A stretch of DNA of 64,000 bases from Streptomyces sp. MJM8645 (GTDB taxonomy: Bacteria > Actinomycetota > Actinomycetes > Streptomycetales > Streptomycetaceae): positions 1,116,001 to 1,180,000 of the forward strand of contig NZ_LJJF01000001.1 of assembly GCF_001625365.1 (NCBI RefSeq), read 5' to 3'. Position numbers and translations under genes: made by a program. The notes beneath the pieces are model-generated. The model saw only the letters and a list, made by a program, of their open reading frames with translations, made no database searches and had not been told where the DNA came from. Shown piece after piece: positions 43,890 through 56,200 of this stretch; position 1 is the first letter of the stretch; each line of letters begins with the position of its first letter.

Positions 43890-45602
43890 ATGGACATCAA
43901 GACCCTCCACGACGCCGACCTCATCAACCTCACCACCGCGAAGACCGCCTTCGACACCCTGGCCACCGCCTTCGGCCAGCACGTCGAGAACTGGCAGCAC
44001 GAGGTCGTCGACCGGCTGAACCACTCCCAGTGGACCGGGAACGCCGCCGGTCACGCCCAAGCCCGGATCCAGCTCCTGGAGAACGAACTCCAAGCCGCCC
44101 AACAGGAGGTCGGCCTCGTCAGCAGGGCCCTGTACGACGCGGCCGAGGGCTTCGCCGCCGCCCAGGCGCACCTGATCAACGCCCTCGACGACGCCAGGAC
44201 CCACAAGCTGACCGTCGCCGCCGACGGCGGGATCACCTGGGACAACGACCCCGGCTCCGCCACCTTCGCCGGCACCGACGCCGAGTCGCAGGCCCGGCAG
44301 ATCAGCAGCCGGATCACGGCCGCACTCGCCGAGGCCGACCACGCGGACCAGACGATCAGCGCCCGGCTCGCCCACCTGGCCGGCAACGCGAGCGACGGCA
44401 CCGGACTCGACGCCGCCACGGCGAAGACCGACCTGGCCGCCGCGAACGCGCTCGAACAGGTCCCCGCCGCCGGCACCGACCCGAACAGCGTCAAGGGCTG
44501 GTGGAACGGGCTGACCGACGAGCAGCAGCACCGGATGATCCTCAACCACCCCGACCAGGTCGGCGCCCTCGACGGCGTCCCCGCGCTCGCACGGGACCAG
44601 GCCAACCGGATCAACCTCCAGCGCGGCAAGCAGGACCTCCAACACCAGCTCGACGGCCTCGGCCCGGAGCCGAAGCACTACCTGTCCGTCGCCGAGACCA
44701 ACGGCGGGCCCGTCCAGAACCCCGACTACACGGCGTGGAAACAGAAGCGCGACGACCTCGAAGACAAGCTGAAGGGCGTGACGGCCATCGAGAACCGGCT
44801 GAACACCCCGGTCAACGCCGAACACCCGCCCACCTTCCTGCTGGGCTTCGACACCAACGGCAAGGGCCACGCGATCATCGCGGCCAACAACCCCGACACC
44901 GCCGACAACGTGTCGACCTACGTACCCGGCACCGGCGCCCGGCTCGGCAGCATCGGCAGCGACATCAACCGCTCCGACCTGATGGTCAAGTCGGCCAACG
45001 ACGCCAACCGGAAGGCGCAAGACCCGAGCACCACCTCGTCGATCACCTGGGTCGGCTACAACGCTCCGCAGACGATCATCCCCGAGGCCGCGGACGACAA
45101 GTACGCGAAGAACGCGGAGGACAAGCTGCACGCCTTCGAGACCGGGCTGCACGCCACGCACGAGGGGAAGCTGTCGAACAACACCGTCCTCGCCCACAGC
45201 TACGGCACCACGACCGTGGGCTACGCCATGCGTGACAAGGGCCTTCCCGTCGACAACGTCGTCCTCATCGCCAGCCCCGGCTGCGGCGTCGAAAACGCCA
45301 AGGACCTGAACATCGACCCGTCCCGCGTGTACGTGGCACAGAGCCCGGCCGACGCGATCGGCTGGGCCGCCGCCACCGACCCCGGCGGGATGGCGGACAA
45401 CATCGTCGACAACGTCGCCAGCTCGTGGGGCCTCGGCGACGGTGACCACCACCTGATCCACGGCCGACAGACCACCGTCCCCCAGTTCGGCGCGCAGGTC
45501 CTGCCCACCAATCCCAACGCGGGGCATTCGGACTACTGGAACGACGATTCGCCCACCCTGACCTCCATGGGCCAGATCATCGCCGGAAAGCGGGTCTCAT
45601 GA
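43890..45602 (+). CDS. Alpha/beta-hydrolase (DUF1023) with an ESX-like N-terminus
   Basis: This 570-residue protein has about 190 residues of helical ESX-like sequence (FDTLATAFGQHVENWQHEVV, with a central WTGNAAGHA turn). A linker and an alpha/beta-hydrolase of the DUF1023 family follow. VLAHSYGTTTVGYAM is the nucleophile elbow, VYVAQSPADAIGW may supply the acid and NAGHSDYW the histidine. The layout fits a type VII-secreted lipase or toxin. No core type VII genes are in the window. The next gene overlaps its stop (ATGA). Confidence 0.82.
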   Translation: MDIKTLHDADLINLTTAKTAFDTLATAFGQHVENWQHEVVDRLNHSQWTGNAAGHAQARIQLLENELQAAQQEVGLVSRALYDAAEGFAAAQAHLINALDDARTHKLTVAADGGITWDNDPGSATFAGTDAESQARQISSRITAALAEADHADQTISARLAHLAGNASDGTGLDAATAKTDLAAANALEQVPAAGTDPNSVKGWWNGLTDEQQHRMILNHPDQVGALDGVPALARDQANRINLQRGKQDLQHQLDGLGPEPKHYLSVAETNGGPVQNPDYTAWKQKRDDLEDKLKGVTAIENRLNTPVNAEHPPTFLLGFDTNGKGHAIIAANNPDTADNVSTYVPGTGARLGSIGSDINRSDLMVKSANDANRKAQDPSTTSSITWVGYNAPQTIIPEAADDKYAKNAEDKLHAFETGLHATHEGKLSNNTVLAHSYGTTTVGYAMRDKGLPVDNVVLIASPGCGVENAKDLNIDPSRVYVAQSPADAIGWAAATDPGGMADNIVDNVASSWGLGDGDHHLIHGRQTTVPQFGAQVLPTNPNAGHSDYWNDDSPTLTSMGQIIAGKRVS

Positions 45603-46126
45603 GCACCACCGAGCACACCCCGCTGATCAGACGGGTCACCACCACCGCCGTGCTGGCGGTCGCCGTACTAGCCCTGAACGCCTGCGGCGTGCAGACCTTG
45701 AACGAGCGGTCGAAGTCCACGATCACGCTCGACCAGGCCAAGAAGCAGATCGACACCTACCTCGCCGACACCCTGGCCAAGCTGCCGGTCAAACCGACCG
45801 CGAGCTCGGGCGATTTCTTCGACATGGAATGCGACGCCAACGACATCGGCCCGCACGGCAGGACGCAGACCCATCGGGGATACGACTTCGGCGACGTCCC
45901 GTCCGCGCCCAAGGCCGAGGCGGCGAACGCCTTCCGAACGTTCCTGACCGGCCAGGGCTTCCAACCGGTTCAGGATCCCCCCAATTTCCACAACGACTGG
46001 ATCAGGCTGAAGAACCCCAAGGACGACTTCCTCGCCACCCTGGACGGGGTCTCCGACGCCAGCCACGACCTCACCCTCCGGGTCAGCTCCCCCTGCGTCT
46101 GGCCCGACGGCACGCCACCGGCCTGA
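45599..46126 (+). CDS. Lipoprotein partner of the DUF1023 hydrolase
   Basis: This 175-residue protein has a lipoprotein signal peptide with lipobox LNAC (about residues 26-29). The mature domain (SKSTITLDQAKKQIDTYLAD and onward) has two cysteines, MECDAN and SSPCVW, likely joined. The start overlaps the hydrolase stop, so it is translated with it. It may be an immunity protein on the outer membrane face or a chaperone; this is inference. Family not recognised. Confidence 0.72.
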   Translation: MSTTEHTPLIRRVTTTAVLAVAVLALNACGVQTLNERSKSTITLDQAKKQIDTYLADTLAKLPVKPTASSGDFFDMECDANDIGPHGRTQTHRGYDFGDVPSAPKAEAANAFRTFLTGQGFQPVQDPPNFHNDWIRLKNPKDDFLATLDGVSDASHDLTLRVSSPCVWPDGTPPA

Positions 46127-46142
46127 TCCGAGCCGCCGCACC

Positions 46143-46172
46143 GGGGCCGCACCCTCCGCAGGGTGCGGCCCC
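46143..46172. terminator. Terminator hairpin after the lipoprotein gene
   Basis: GGGGCCGCACCCT (46143-46155) pairs exactly with AGGGTGCGGCCCC (46160-46172) around CCGC. Confidence 0.85.
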
Positions 46173-46299
46173 TGCACGTCCGCCCGCGCCGACCCCGGAA
46201 CAAACCCCGAGGATCGCCCCCTAAGGGCGTAGACGCGCCCGGGCGCGGGCATGGCTGAATCGTGGAACCCCGAGCAGCAGCCGTGAGAAGGTGTCGGCC

Positions 46300-46701
46300 A
46301 TGAAGGTGATCGAGTTCGTCCTCAATGTCATTTGGCTGATCTTCTGCGGTATCTGGATGGCTATTGCCTATACCGTCGCCGGAATTATCTGCTGCGTGCT
46401 GATCGTGACCATCCCGTTCGGCGTCGCGTCCTTCCGAATTGCCGGCTTCATACTGTGGCCGTTCGGGCGGACGACCGTGGAGAAGCCGGGTGCCGGGGCG
46501 GCGTCCTGCGTCGGGAACGTCATCTGGCTGATCTTCGCGGGCTGGTGGCTGGCGATCGCGCACCTGGTGACCAGCATCCCGCTGTTCCTGTCGATCATCG
46601 GCATCCCGTTCGGCTGGGCGAACCTCAAGATGATCCCGATCTCCCTCATGCCGCTCGGCCGCGAGGTCGTCCCCACCGACCAGGCCTGGGGCGCCCGGTA
46701 G
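46300..46701 (+). CDS. YccF-domain inner membrane protein
   Basis: This 133-residue protein holds two copies of the YccF domain: VLNVIWLIFCGIWMAIAYTV... and, after a short linker, VGNVIWLIFAGWWLAIAHLV..., each ending with an IPFG motif and a PxG turn (FILWPFGRT, PISLMPLGRE). It is a membrane protein with four segments. The function is not known. AGAAGG precedes the ATG at 46300; an in-frame GTG at 46291 lacks spacing from it. Confidence 0.87.
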   Translation: MKVIEFVLNVIWLIFCGIWMAIAYTVAGIICCVLIVTIPFGVASFRIAGFILWPFGRTTVEKPGAGAASCVGNVIWLIFAGWWLAIAHLVTSIPLFLSIIGIPFGWANLKMIPISLMPLGREVVPTDQAWGAR

Positions 46702-46726
46702 CCGTTTGAGAAGCAGCCGCAGGATA

Positions 46727-46769
46727 AACGGCCCCGGGCCGGCGGAAGAACCGCCGGCCCGGGGCCGTT
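46727..46769. terminator. Bidirectional terminator, 19-bp stem
   Basis: AACGGCCCCGGGCCGGCGG (46727-46745) pairs exactly with the segment at 46751-46769 around AAGAA. It separates the convergent YccF and acyl-CoA ligase genes. Confidence 0.88.
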
Positions 46770-46816
46770 CGGTGTGTGCGGACGGGCGGGCTCGGACCGG
46801 GCGGCGGTGGGTCAGG

Positions 46817-48448
46817 TCAGAGGCCGAGCAGGCGCACGGCCTCGGCGCGCATCTCGACCTTGCGGACCTTGCCGGTGACGGTCATCGGGAACTCCTCGAC
46901 CACGTGCACGTACCGCGGGATCTTGACGTGGGCGAGCCGGCCGGCGCAGTAGGTGCGGACGGTGTCGGCGGTGAGCGGCTCGGCGCCCGCGCGCATGCGG
47001 ATCCACGCCATCAGCTCCTCGCCGTACCGGGCGTCGGGCACGCCGACGACCTGGACGTCGAGGACGTCGGGGTGGGTGTACAGGAACTCCTCGATCTCGC
47101 GCGGGTAGAGGTTCTCGCCGCCGCGGATGACCATGTCCTTGATCCGGCCGGTGATGGCGAGGTAGCCGTCCCGGTCCATGACGGCGAGGTCGCCGGTGTG
47201 CATCCAGCGGGCGGCGTCGACGGCCTCGGCGGTGCGCTCGGGCTCGCCCCAGTAGCCGAGCATGACGGAGTAGCCGCGGGTGCAGAGTTCACCGGGCTCG
47301 CCGCGCGGGACGGTCCGGCCGGTGGCCGGGTCGATGACCTTGACCTCCAGGTGCGGGCCGACCCGGCCGACGGTGGAGACCCGGCGGTCGACCGTGTCGT
47401 CGGCGCGGGTCTGGGTGGAGACGGGCGAGGTCTCGGTCATGCCGTAGCAGATGGCGACCTCGGCCATGCCCATCCGGCCGATGACGTCCTTCATCACCTC
47501 GGCCGGGCAGGGGGAGCCCGCCATGATGCCGGTGCGCAGGCTGGTGAGGTCGTGGCGCGCGAAGTCGGGGTCGGCGAGTTCGGCGATGAACATGGTGGGC
47601 ACCCCGTACAGCGAGGTGCAGCGCTCGGCGGCGACGGCGGCCAGGGTGGCGCCCGGGTCGAAGGAGGGCGCGGGGATCACCGTGCAGGCGCCGTGGGAGA
47701 TGGCCGCGAGGTTCGCCATCACCATGCCGAAGCAGTGGTAGAACGGCACCGGGACGCAGATCCGGTCCTGCTCGGTGTAGTTGAGCAGTTCTCCGACGAA
47801 GTAGCCGTTGTTGAGGATGTTGTGGTGGGACAGGGTCGCACCCTTGGGGAAGCCGGTGGTCCCGGAGGTGTACTGGATGTTGATCGGGTCGTCCGGCGTC
47901 AACTCCCGCTGCCGCTGCGCGAGAAGGTTGGGGTCGGCGCGGCGCCCGGCGGCGAGCAGGGCGTCCCAGTCGGGGCTGCCGATCAGCACCCTCCGCTCCA
48001 ACTCGGGGCACCCGGGCCGTACTTCCTCGATCATTCCGGCGTAGTCGGAGGTCTTGAAGCGCTCGGCCGCGACCAGCAGGCGGATCCCGGCCTGGTTCAG
48101 CACGTACGCCAACTCGTGTGAGCGGTACGCCGGGTTGATGGTGACCAGGATCGCGCCGAGCTTGGCGGTGGCGTACTGGGTGAGCGTCCACTCGGCGCAG
48201 TTGGGCGCCCAGATGCCGACCCGGTCGCCCTTGGCGATGCCGAGGTCGAGCAGGCCGAGGGCCAACGCGTCGACGTCGGCGGCGAGTTCGGCGTACGTCC
48301 AGCGGCGGGCGGTGGCCCGGTCGACCAGGGCCTCCCGTGCGGGGAAGGCGCGCACCGCGCGGTCGAGGTTCTCCCCGATGGTGTCGCCGAGCAGCGGCAC
48401 GTCCGAGGTGCCGGAGGCGTAGCTGCGCGGGGTCGGCGTGGTCGGCAC
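46817..48448 (-). CDS. AMP-binding fatty acyl-CoA ligase
   Basis: This 543-residue ANL enzyme activates a fatty acid to its CoA ester. [16 protein letters not shown] is the phosphate loop, [11 protein letters not shown] the A5 motif, [32 protein letters not shown] the A7-A8 region and [12 protein letters not shown] holds the catalytic lysine. It resembles FadD-type medium- or long-chain ligases annotated as AMP-binding protein. The GTG at 48448 follows GGAG. The gene stands alone between a perfect terminator and the chaplin gene. Confidence 0.9.
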   Translation of the reverse strand: MPTTPTPRSYASGTSDVPLLGDTIGENLDRAVRAFPAREALVDRATARRWTYAELAADVDALALGLLDLGIAKGDRVGIWAPNCAEWTLTQYATAKLGAILVTINPAYRSHELAYVLNQAGIRLLVAAERFKTSDYAGMIEEVRPGCPELERRVLIGSPDWDALLAAGRRADPNLLAQRQRELTPDDPINIQYTSGTTGFPKGATLSHHNILNNGYFVGELLNYTEQDRICVPVPFYHCFGMVMANLAAISHGACTVIPAPSFDPGATLAAVAAERCTSLYGVPTMFIAELADPDFARHDLTSLRTGIMAGSPCPAEVMKDVIGRMGMAEVAICYGMTETSPVSTQTRADDTVDRRVSTVGRVGPHLEVKVIDPATGRTVPRGEPGELCTRGYSVMLGYWGEPERTAEAVDAARWMHTGDLAVMDRDGYLAITGRIKDMVIRGGENLYPREIEEFLYTHPDVLDVQVVGVPDARYGEELMAWIRMRAGAEPLTADTVRTYCAGRLAHVKIPRYVHVVEEFPMTVTGKVRKVEMRAEAVRLLGL

Positions 48449-48540
48449 GTTCTGACTCCTGGGTGGGCGCGTGCGGGTCGGCCCCCATGGTCTCCGCCTC
48501 GCGCCCGCGCCACCACCCCCGAACGGGGGTGCGGACACGA

Positions 48541-48580
48541 TGCTGGGGCCGTCCGTCGGGTTCGACGGACGGCCCCAGCA
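48541..48580. terminator. Chaplin terminator, 18-bp stem
   Basis: TGCTGGGGCCGTCCGTCG (48541-48558) pairs exactly with CGACGGACGGCCCCAGCA (48563-48580) around GGTT, just past the chaplin stop. Confidence 0.88.
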
Positions 48581-48586
48581 GTCGGG

Positions 48587-48826
48587 TCAGCCGTTGATGC
48601 AGGTGTTACCGAAGGCCGGGTTGAGGATGCTGATGATGCCGATCGAGTTGCCGCAGACGTTGGCCTCGAGGTTGATCGGGATCTGGATCTGGTTGCCGGA
48701 GAGCACACCGGGGGAACCGAACGCGACACCGTTCGCGGTCGCGTCGCCCGCGGCAGCGGTGCCGGCACCGGCCAGAACGGCCACAGCGGCGAGTGCGGTG
48801 GCGGCGAGGGTGGTACGAATACGCAT
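48587..48826 (-). CDS. Short chaplin
   Basis: This 79-residue secreted hydrophobic protein has a signal peptide (residues 1-26, ending AAA) and one chaplin domain: GDATANGVAFGSPGVLSGN, then IPINLEANVCGNSIGI and LNPAFGNTCING with the two conserved cysteines. Short chaplins assemble into amyloid-like films on aerial hyphae and spores. AAGGAG lies seven bases before the ATG at 48826. No LPXTG anchor is present. Confidence 0.93.
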   Translation of the reverse strand: MRIRTTLAATALAAVAVLAGAGTAAAGDATANGVAFGSPGVLSGNQIQIPINLEANVCGNSIGIISILNPAFGNTCING

Positions 48827-48918
48827 TGCGTCACTCCTTGTGAGGGCAGCGAACATCCATGTGACGAACACACTCGCACCGATCGAACTCGATGGCAGGC
48901 CGGGAACGGCCGAATTGG

Positions 48919-49325
48919 TCACTCAGAGGGCGTGTCGCCCTCCCACTCCCCCGGCACCGGCCGCACGGACCCGGACGCGCTCACCCATTCCAGCAGGTCC
49001 CGGGCCGGTTCGAGCCCCGGTTCGGCCGCCACCGCGCGGTGCAGCAGTCCGAGCGCGAACGCCCTGTCACCTGCCGCCAGTGCGTCCAGCGCCCGGTTGT
49101 AGTCGATCCGAGCGGCGTAACGCAGCCGGAACAGCACGCCGAGATCCTCCCGGCAGGACGGACAGCGCAGGCCCTGCGGGTCCGCCGGGACGGTGCACTG
49201 CGGGCAGCGCACCTCGATCGGCGGAACCTCGGCGACCTGCCCGCCGATCGGGTGCACGTCGGACGGGTACACCTCGAACGGTGGTACCTCGGACGGAGTC
49301 ACGTCGGGCGGAGTCACGTCGGAGT

Positions 49326-49329
<4 letters not shown>
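48919..49329 (-). CDS. Small zinc-ribbon protein at the end of the Hsp70 operon
   Basis: This 136-residue protein has an acidic Val/Pro-rich N-terminus (with DVTP/SEVP/FEVY-type repeats), one zinc ribbon (VRCPQCTVPA and LRCPSCREDLG, about residues 40-62) and a helical C-terminal half resembling one or two TPR units (ALDALAAGDRAFALGLLHRA). Its ATG overlaps the stop of the Hsp70 gene (ATGA). It is probably a cochaperone or adaptor of that Hsp70. Family not recognised. Confidence 0.75.
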
Positions 49330-51893
<2,564 letters not shown>

Positions 51894-51924
51894 GTCGTTC
51901 CCCTCTTGCCCCTCGTGGTCCTGG

Positions 51925-52671
51925 CTACTTCTTCCGCTTGCGCCGGCCGCCCGCGGCCGTTCCCTTCCGGCGGGCCCGGGGCGGGGCCGCCGTGGCCCGG
52001 GCGGCGGGGTTCACCGGCGCGGCGGCGGGTTCGGGGCCGCCGTCCGCGTCCTCGGCCTCCGTGGGCCCGGTGTCGTCGCCCCCGGCTTCCGTAGGCTCAA
52101 GGTCCGGCGCCGCGGCCCCCTCCGGTACGGGCTCCAGGGCCCACTCGACGTCCTCCGCGAGGACCGGCTCCCCCACCGGGGCGGGCTCGGGCACCGCGGC
52201 GACGACGACCTGGGCGCGGCGCAGCACCTCCTCCTCCCAGAAGAACCCGGTGACCACCGTCCGGACGACCGTCTCCGGCGCCACTGCGGGACGCGGCTCG
52301 GTGCCGACGATCTCGGTCAGCGCCGGGTCCGCCGCCAGCCCCTCCAGCCGCATCGGGCGCACCCCGGCCTTGGCGAGGCGGCCGAGCAGCCGCCGGCGGG
52401 TGGCCTCGATCCCGGTACCGCGTCCGAGCAGCACCAGCTCCCGGTCCAGGCCGAGCGCGGCGAGGGCGTCGTCCACCTCGACCAGGATGCCCAGCAGGTC
52501 CCGCTGGGTGGCCCGGGCGGTCTGCGCCTCCTCGGCCCGCAGGCGCTGCAGGAGGGAGGCCCGGTACAGCAGTTGGCTGAACGCCTGGTCGAGGTCGACC
52601 TCCAGGGCGCGCTGCGGGACGTCCAGCGGCCGGTGGCCGTCGGGCGCGGGAGCGGTCGGCGTGTCGGTCAT
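51925..52671 (-). CDS. GrpE-like nucleotide exchange factor of the Hsp70 system
   Basis: This 248-residue protein has a GrpE core (about 20-150). Its helical part is LDQAFSQLLYRASLLQRLRA through LLGILVEVDDALAALGL, and its beta-domain carries APETVVRTVVTGFFWEEEVLRRAQVVVA. The C-terminal 90 residues are an acidic and then Lys/Arg-rich tail ending RRKRKK. The long N-terminal dimer helix of DnaK-partner GrpE is short here. The ATG overlaps the stop of the J-like gene (ATGA). It should recycle the Hsp70 encoded 31 bp downstream. Confidence 0.8.
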   Translation of the reverse strand: MTDTPTAPAPDGHRPLDVPQRALEVDLDQAFSQLLYRASLLQRLRAEEAQTARATQRDLLGILVEVDDALAALGLDRELVLLGRGTGIEATRRRLLGRLAKAGVRPMRLEGLAADPALTEIVGTEPRPAVAPETVVRTVVTGFFWEEEVLRRAQVVVAAVPEPAPVGEPVLAEDVEWALEPVPEGAAAPDLEPTEAGGDDTGPTEAEDADGGPEPAAAPVNPAARATAAPPRARRKGTAAGGRRKRKK

Positions 52672-53093
52672 TCGGGTACCTCGATCTGCGGCAGCACGGA
52701 CAGGTCGGCCGCGTAGCGGGCGGGGACGGGCGGTTCGGGGTCGGCGCCGCCGGGGGCGGGTTCGGCGAAGTCGGCCGCCGCCTCGGCCCGGTGCAGCACC
52801 AGGAGGGCGGCGGCGGGCGGCAGCGGCGGGCGTTCGACGACCAGCAGCGGTTCGGCGAGGGCGGGCGCCAGCAGGTCGGCGGCCTGGTCGACCGGCTCCG
52901 GCGGCAGGGGGCGCTGGAGGTCCAGCTCCAGCCGCCGGTCGGGGTTGCGCAGCAGGGCGGCGGCGTCCTGGATCTGCTGACGGGTGTAGCGGCCGGCCTT
53001 CATCGCCGGGCCGACGGCGAGGTTGATCTCGCGCACGCCGGCCGTGAGCGCAACGCCCAGGACCTCGTACGGCGACGGTTCGTGCAGTGGCAT
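52668..53093 (-). CDS. J-domain-like protein lacking the HPD motif
   Basis: The first 60 residues (SPYEVLGVALTAGVREINLA to RNPDRRLELDLQRP) follow the pattern of a DnaJ J-domain: the opening PYEVLG, helix II and a closing NPxRRxxxD. The essential HPD tripeptide between helices II and III is missing; the loop reads KAGRYTRQQ. The rest is Pro/Ala-rich. Either it is an inactive J-like adaptor or a different fold. The gene overlaps the GrpE-like gene (ATGA). The ribosome binding site is weak. Confidence 0.6.
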   Translation of the reverse strand: MPLHEPSPYEVLGVALTAGVREINLAVGPAMKAGRYTRQQIQDAAALLRNPDRRLELDLQRPLPPEPVDQAADLLAPALAEPLLVVERPPLPPAAALLVLHRAEAAADFAEPAPGGADPEPPVPARYAADLSVLPQIEVPE

Positions 53094-53132
53094 GGCGGGC
53101 GGCTTCGCTCCTCACGGCTGACGATTACTCAG

Positions 53133-53198
53133 GGATTGGCTGTGGCTCGTGGATTGGCTGCGGCTCGGGATTGGCTGCGGCTGCGGCTGCGGCTGCGG
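53133..53198. repeat. Tandem repeat between the TPR gene and the J-like gene
   Basis: Three 17-18-bp units of GGATTGGCTGYGGCTCG are followed by GGCTGC hexamers. It sits in the 157-bp gap of an otherwise tight operon. Confidence 0.75.
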
Positions 53199-53250
53199 AT
53201 CAGGGATGGGCGCATGGGCTACGACGACGGCGGCGGCTCCGCGGTTGCCG

Positions 53251-56200
53251 TCAGCGCAGTGCGCCGATCCTCCGTTGCAGGGCGCGCAGGTCGCGGTCGT
53301 CCGGGTTGTACTCGACGGCCTTGCCGATCAGCGAGCGGGCCTCCCGGAACTGGCGCAGGTTGGCCTGGCCGACGGCGTAGGAGCTGTAGACGACGCTGAG
53401 TTCGACGTACAGCTTGGCGACGTCCTCCGGGGTGCGGGAGAGAGCGAGCGCCTCCTCCAGCAGCCGGATCGCGTCGCGGTAGCGGTGGGCCTCGTAGTGG
53501 CCGATGGCCTCGCCGCGCCAGACGCTGACCATCAGGCGGCGGATCTCGGCCGAGTCGTCGTAGGACCTGGCCTTCTGGAGCATGGCGGCCTGGGTGGTGA
53601 ACGGGCTGTCCTGGAGGTTGTCCAGCATGTGGTTGGCCAGCATCACGGCGACCCGGCGCGGGGCCTCCTCCTCGGTGTCGCCGTCCCATTCCGGGTCGGC
53701 GCGCAGGGCTTCCGACATCCGGGCGACGGCGAGGGCGCGGTGGTCCGCGAAGGCGGCGATGCGGGAGAGGTGGCGCAGGACGAAGGCGAGGCCGAGCCGG
53801 TGGTCCGGGTCGGGGTTGAGCGTGATCAGCTCCCGCCACGCGTCGGCGGCCTCCTCCAGTTCCGCTTCGGGGGCGTCGGGGCGGCTGAGCTGGCCGGCCC
53901 GGTTGCCGAGGGCAGCCTCCAGGAAGTGGACGGCGGTCGGGTCGCCGGGGGCGAGTTCCATGCTCTTGCGCAGCAGGACCAGGGCGCGGGGGTAGTCCTT
54001 GGCCTCGTTGTTGATCTTGCGGGCCCACTGGGCGTAGGTGGCCCCGAGGTCGCCGCGCACCTCGGGGTGGTCGGGGGCCAGCGCGAGGGCCTTCTCCAGG
54101 AGTTCGGTGGCACCCGCCTGGTCGTCGTCGCTGCTCTTGAGCAGGGCGCGGGCGGCCCGGACGCCGCACTCGGCGGCGATCGCGGGCGCGTCGGCGGGCA
54201 GGACGGCGCCGGGCACGGCCCGGGCGCGGGTGAGGCAGTCCAGGGCCTCGCGCCAGTCCTGGTTGCGGTGGTGCTCGCGGGCCTCGCTGACCAGGCTCTC
54301 GCCGAGCAGGTCCCGCCAGCCCGTTCCGCGTTCGGCCTCGGGCACCGCGTCCAGGGCGCCGACGGCGGCGGCCTGGCGGCCCTGGAGGAGCAGGTAGCGC
54401 TGCGGGCCGAGGTCGCCGAACAGGCCGAGGGCCCTGGTCAGCGGGTGCCCGTCGGGGGTCTCCGGTCGCCGCCAGGCCCGTACGGCCTCGTCGAACCCGG
54501 CCGCCCAGGCGGCGAGTTCGGGCTCCTGGCGGAGCAGCCCGTCGAGCGCGGGGCCGAGGGCGAGGCGCCGGGCGGGGCGGCCGGGCAGGGTGATCCGGAC
54601 GTCCTCCTGGGCGAAGGCGTCGGCGCTGTGCGCCTCCATGCCGAGGCGCAGGGTCCAGGCGGTGACCTCGTCGCCGGTGCGGCCGGCGGCCCGGTCCAGG
54701 GCGCGCAGGTCCTCGCGGAGGCGGTCGGTGAGCGCGCTGCGGGCGGTGGACATCCGCTGCGGTTCGGCCGGGCGGCCGGTGATCCGGGCGGACTCCGCCC
54801 ACAGGTCGGACTGGTGCAGGGCGGCGACCAGGCAGCCGAGCGTCCAGGTCCAGATCCGCTCGTCCGGGCCTTCCGAGGCTTCCGGGCCCGCCTGGAGGGA
54901 GACCGCGAGCCGGTAGCCGGCCAGGCCGAGCGCGTGCAGCAGCCGGGGGTGGGCCGGATCCTTGAGCAGCAGGGCGTGGTAGCCGTCCCAGGCCTCGCGG
55001 TGGCGGCCCTCGACGGCGTGCTGGTGGGCCTCGTGCTCGGCGAGCAGGACGAGCGCGGCGGCGGCCTGCGGCCGGCCCGGGGCGAGGGTGAGGGCCTGGC
55101 GCAGGTCGCCGGCCGCGCGTCCGGGCTCGCCGGCGTCGAGGGCGGCGCCGGCCCGGCGGATCAGGACGGCGCCGCGCGCGGCGTCGGCGTCCGCCGGCAG
55201 GTCGGCCAACGCCTCGTCCAGTCGGCCGAGTTCAGCCCGCAGCAGGGCGAGGTCCAGCCGTACGGGCGCGGCGGCGGGGCTGTCGCCGAGGGCCTGCGCC
55301 CAGGCGGCGAGGACGGGTTCGGCCTGCTCGGGCACCCCGGCCCGGCGGGCGCAGTCCAGGACGGCGCGCAGCGCGGGGCCGGTGCAGCGTACGCAGCGTG
55401 GCGAGGCGGCGTCGGCGGGGCGGTGCAGGTGGGCGGCGCAGACCTCCCGGCCGCAGCCGGCGCAGGTGCCGGTGGCGGGGGCGGGGGCGGGGCAGACGGC
55501 GCAGTCGGCCGTCGCGGGCGGGGGCTGCGGCGGTTCGGGGGCCTGGCCGGCGGTCAGGAAGTGGCGGTACCAGTCCAGTGCGGCGGCCCAGTTGCCGGCC
55601 CGTTCGGCGAGCAGCGCCCGCAGCCGGGCGAGGGCCGGGTCGCCGGCCGGGTCGGGGGCGAGCGGGGCGAGCAGGGCGATGGTCTGGACCGGACGGCCGG
55701 TCAGCAGGGCGGCGGCGGCCAGGTGGTAGCGGTCGCACGGCCCGGTGGCGGCGTCGAGCAGGGTGCTCAGCGGTTCGGTGGAGCCTGCGGCCAGGGCGAG
55801 GGCGGCGCGCAGCCGGGCCTGCCGGTGGGTGACGGAGCCGGGCAGGGTGTCGGCGAGGGCGAGTGCGGCGGCGGCCCGCTCGCGCGGTTCGGGCCGGTCG
55901 CGGCCGGTGATCAGGAGGTGCGCGGCCTCGCGCAGGGCGGCCTCGCGCAGCGCGGCCCGGTAGCCGGGGGCGGCCGGGTGGTCGGCGGCGGCCTGCTGCC
56001 AGAGCTCCCGGGCGGCCACCGGGTCGTCGGCCAGCCGGGTGCGGGCGAGCCGGTCGCGGGCCAGGGCCTGGCGTTCGCGCAGGTCCTCGTCGTGCAGCGG
56101 CTCCCAGCGGGCCAGAGCGCCGGCCGGGTCGTCGGTGCGGGCGAGGGCCAGACCGTGGTGGAAGGCGGCGATCCGGGCCCAGCGGGAGTCCGGTTCGACG

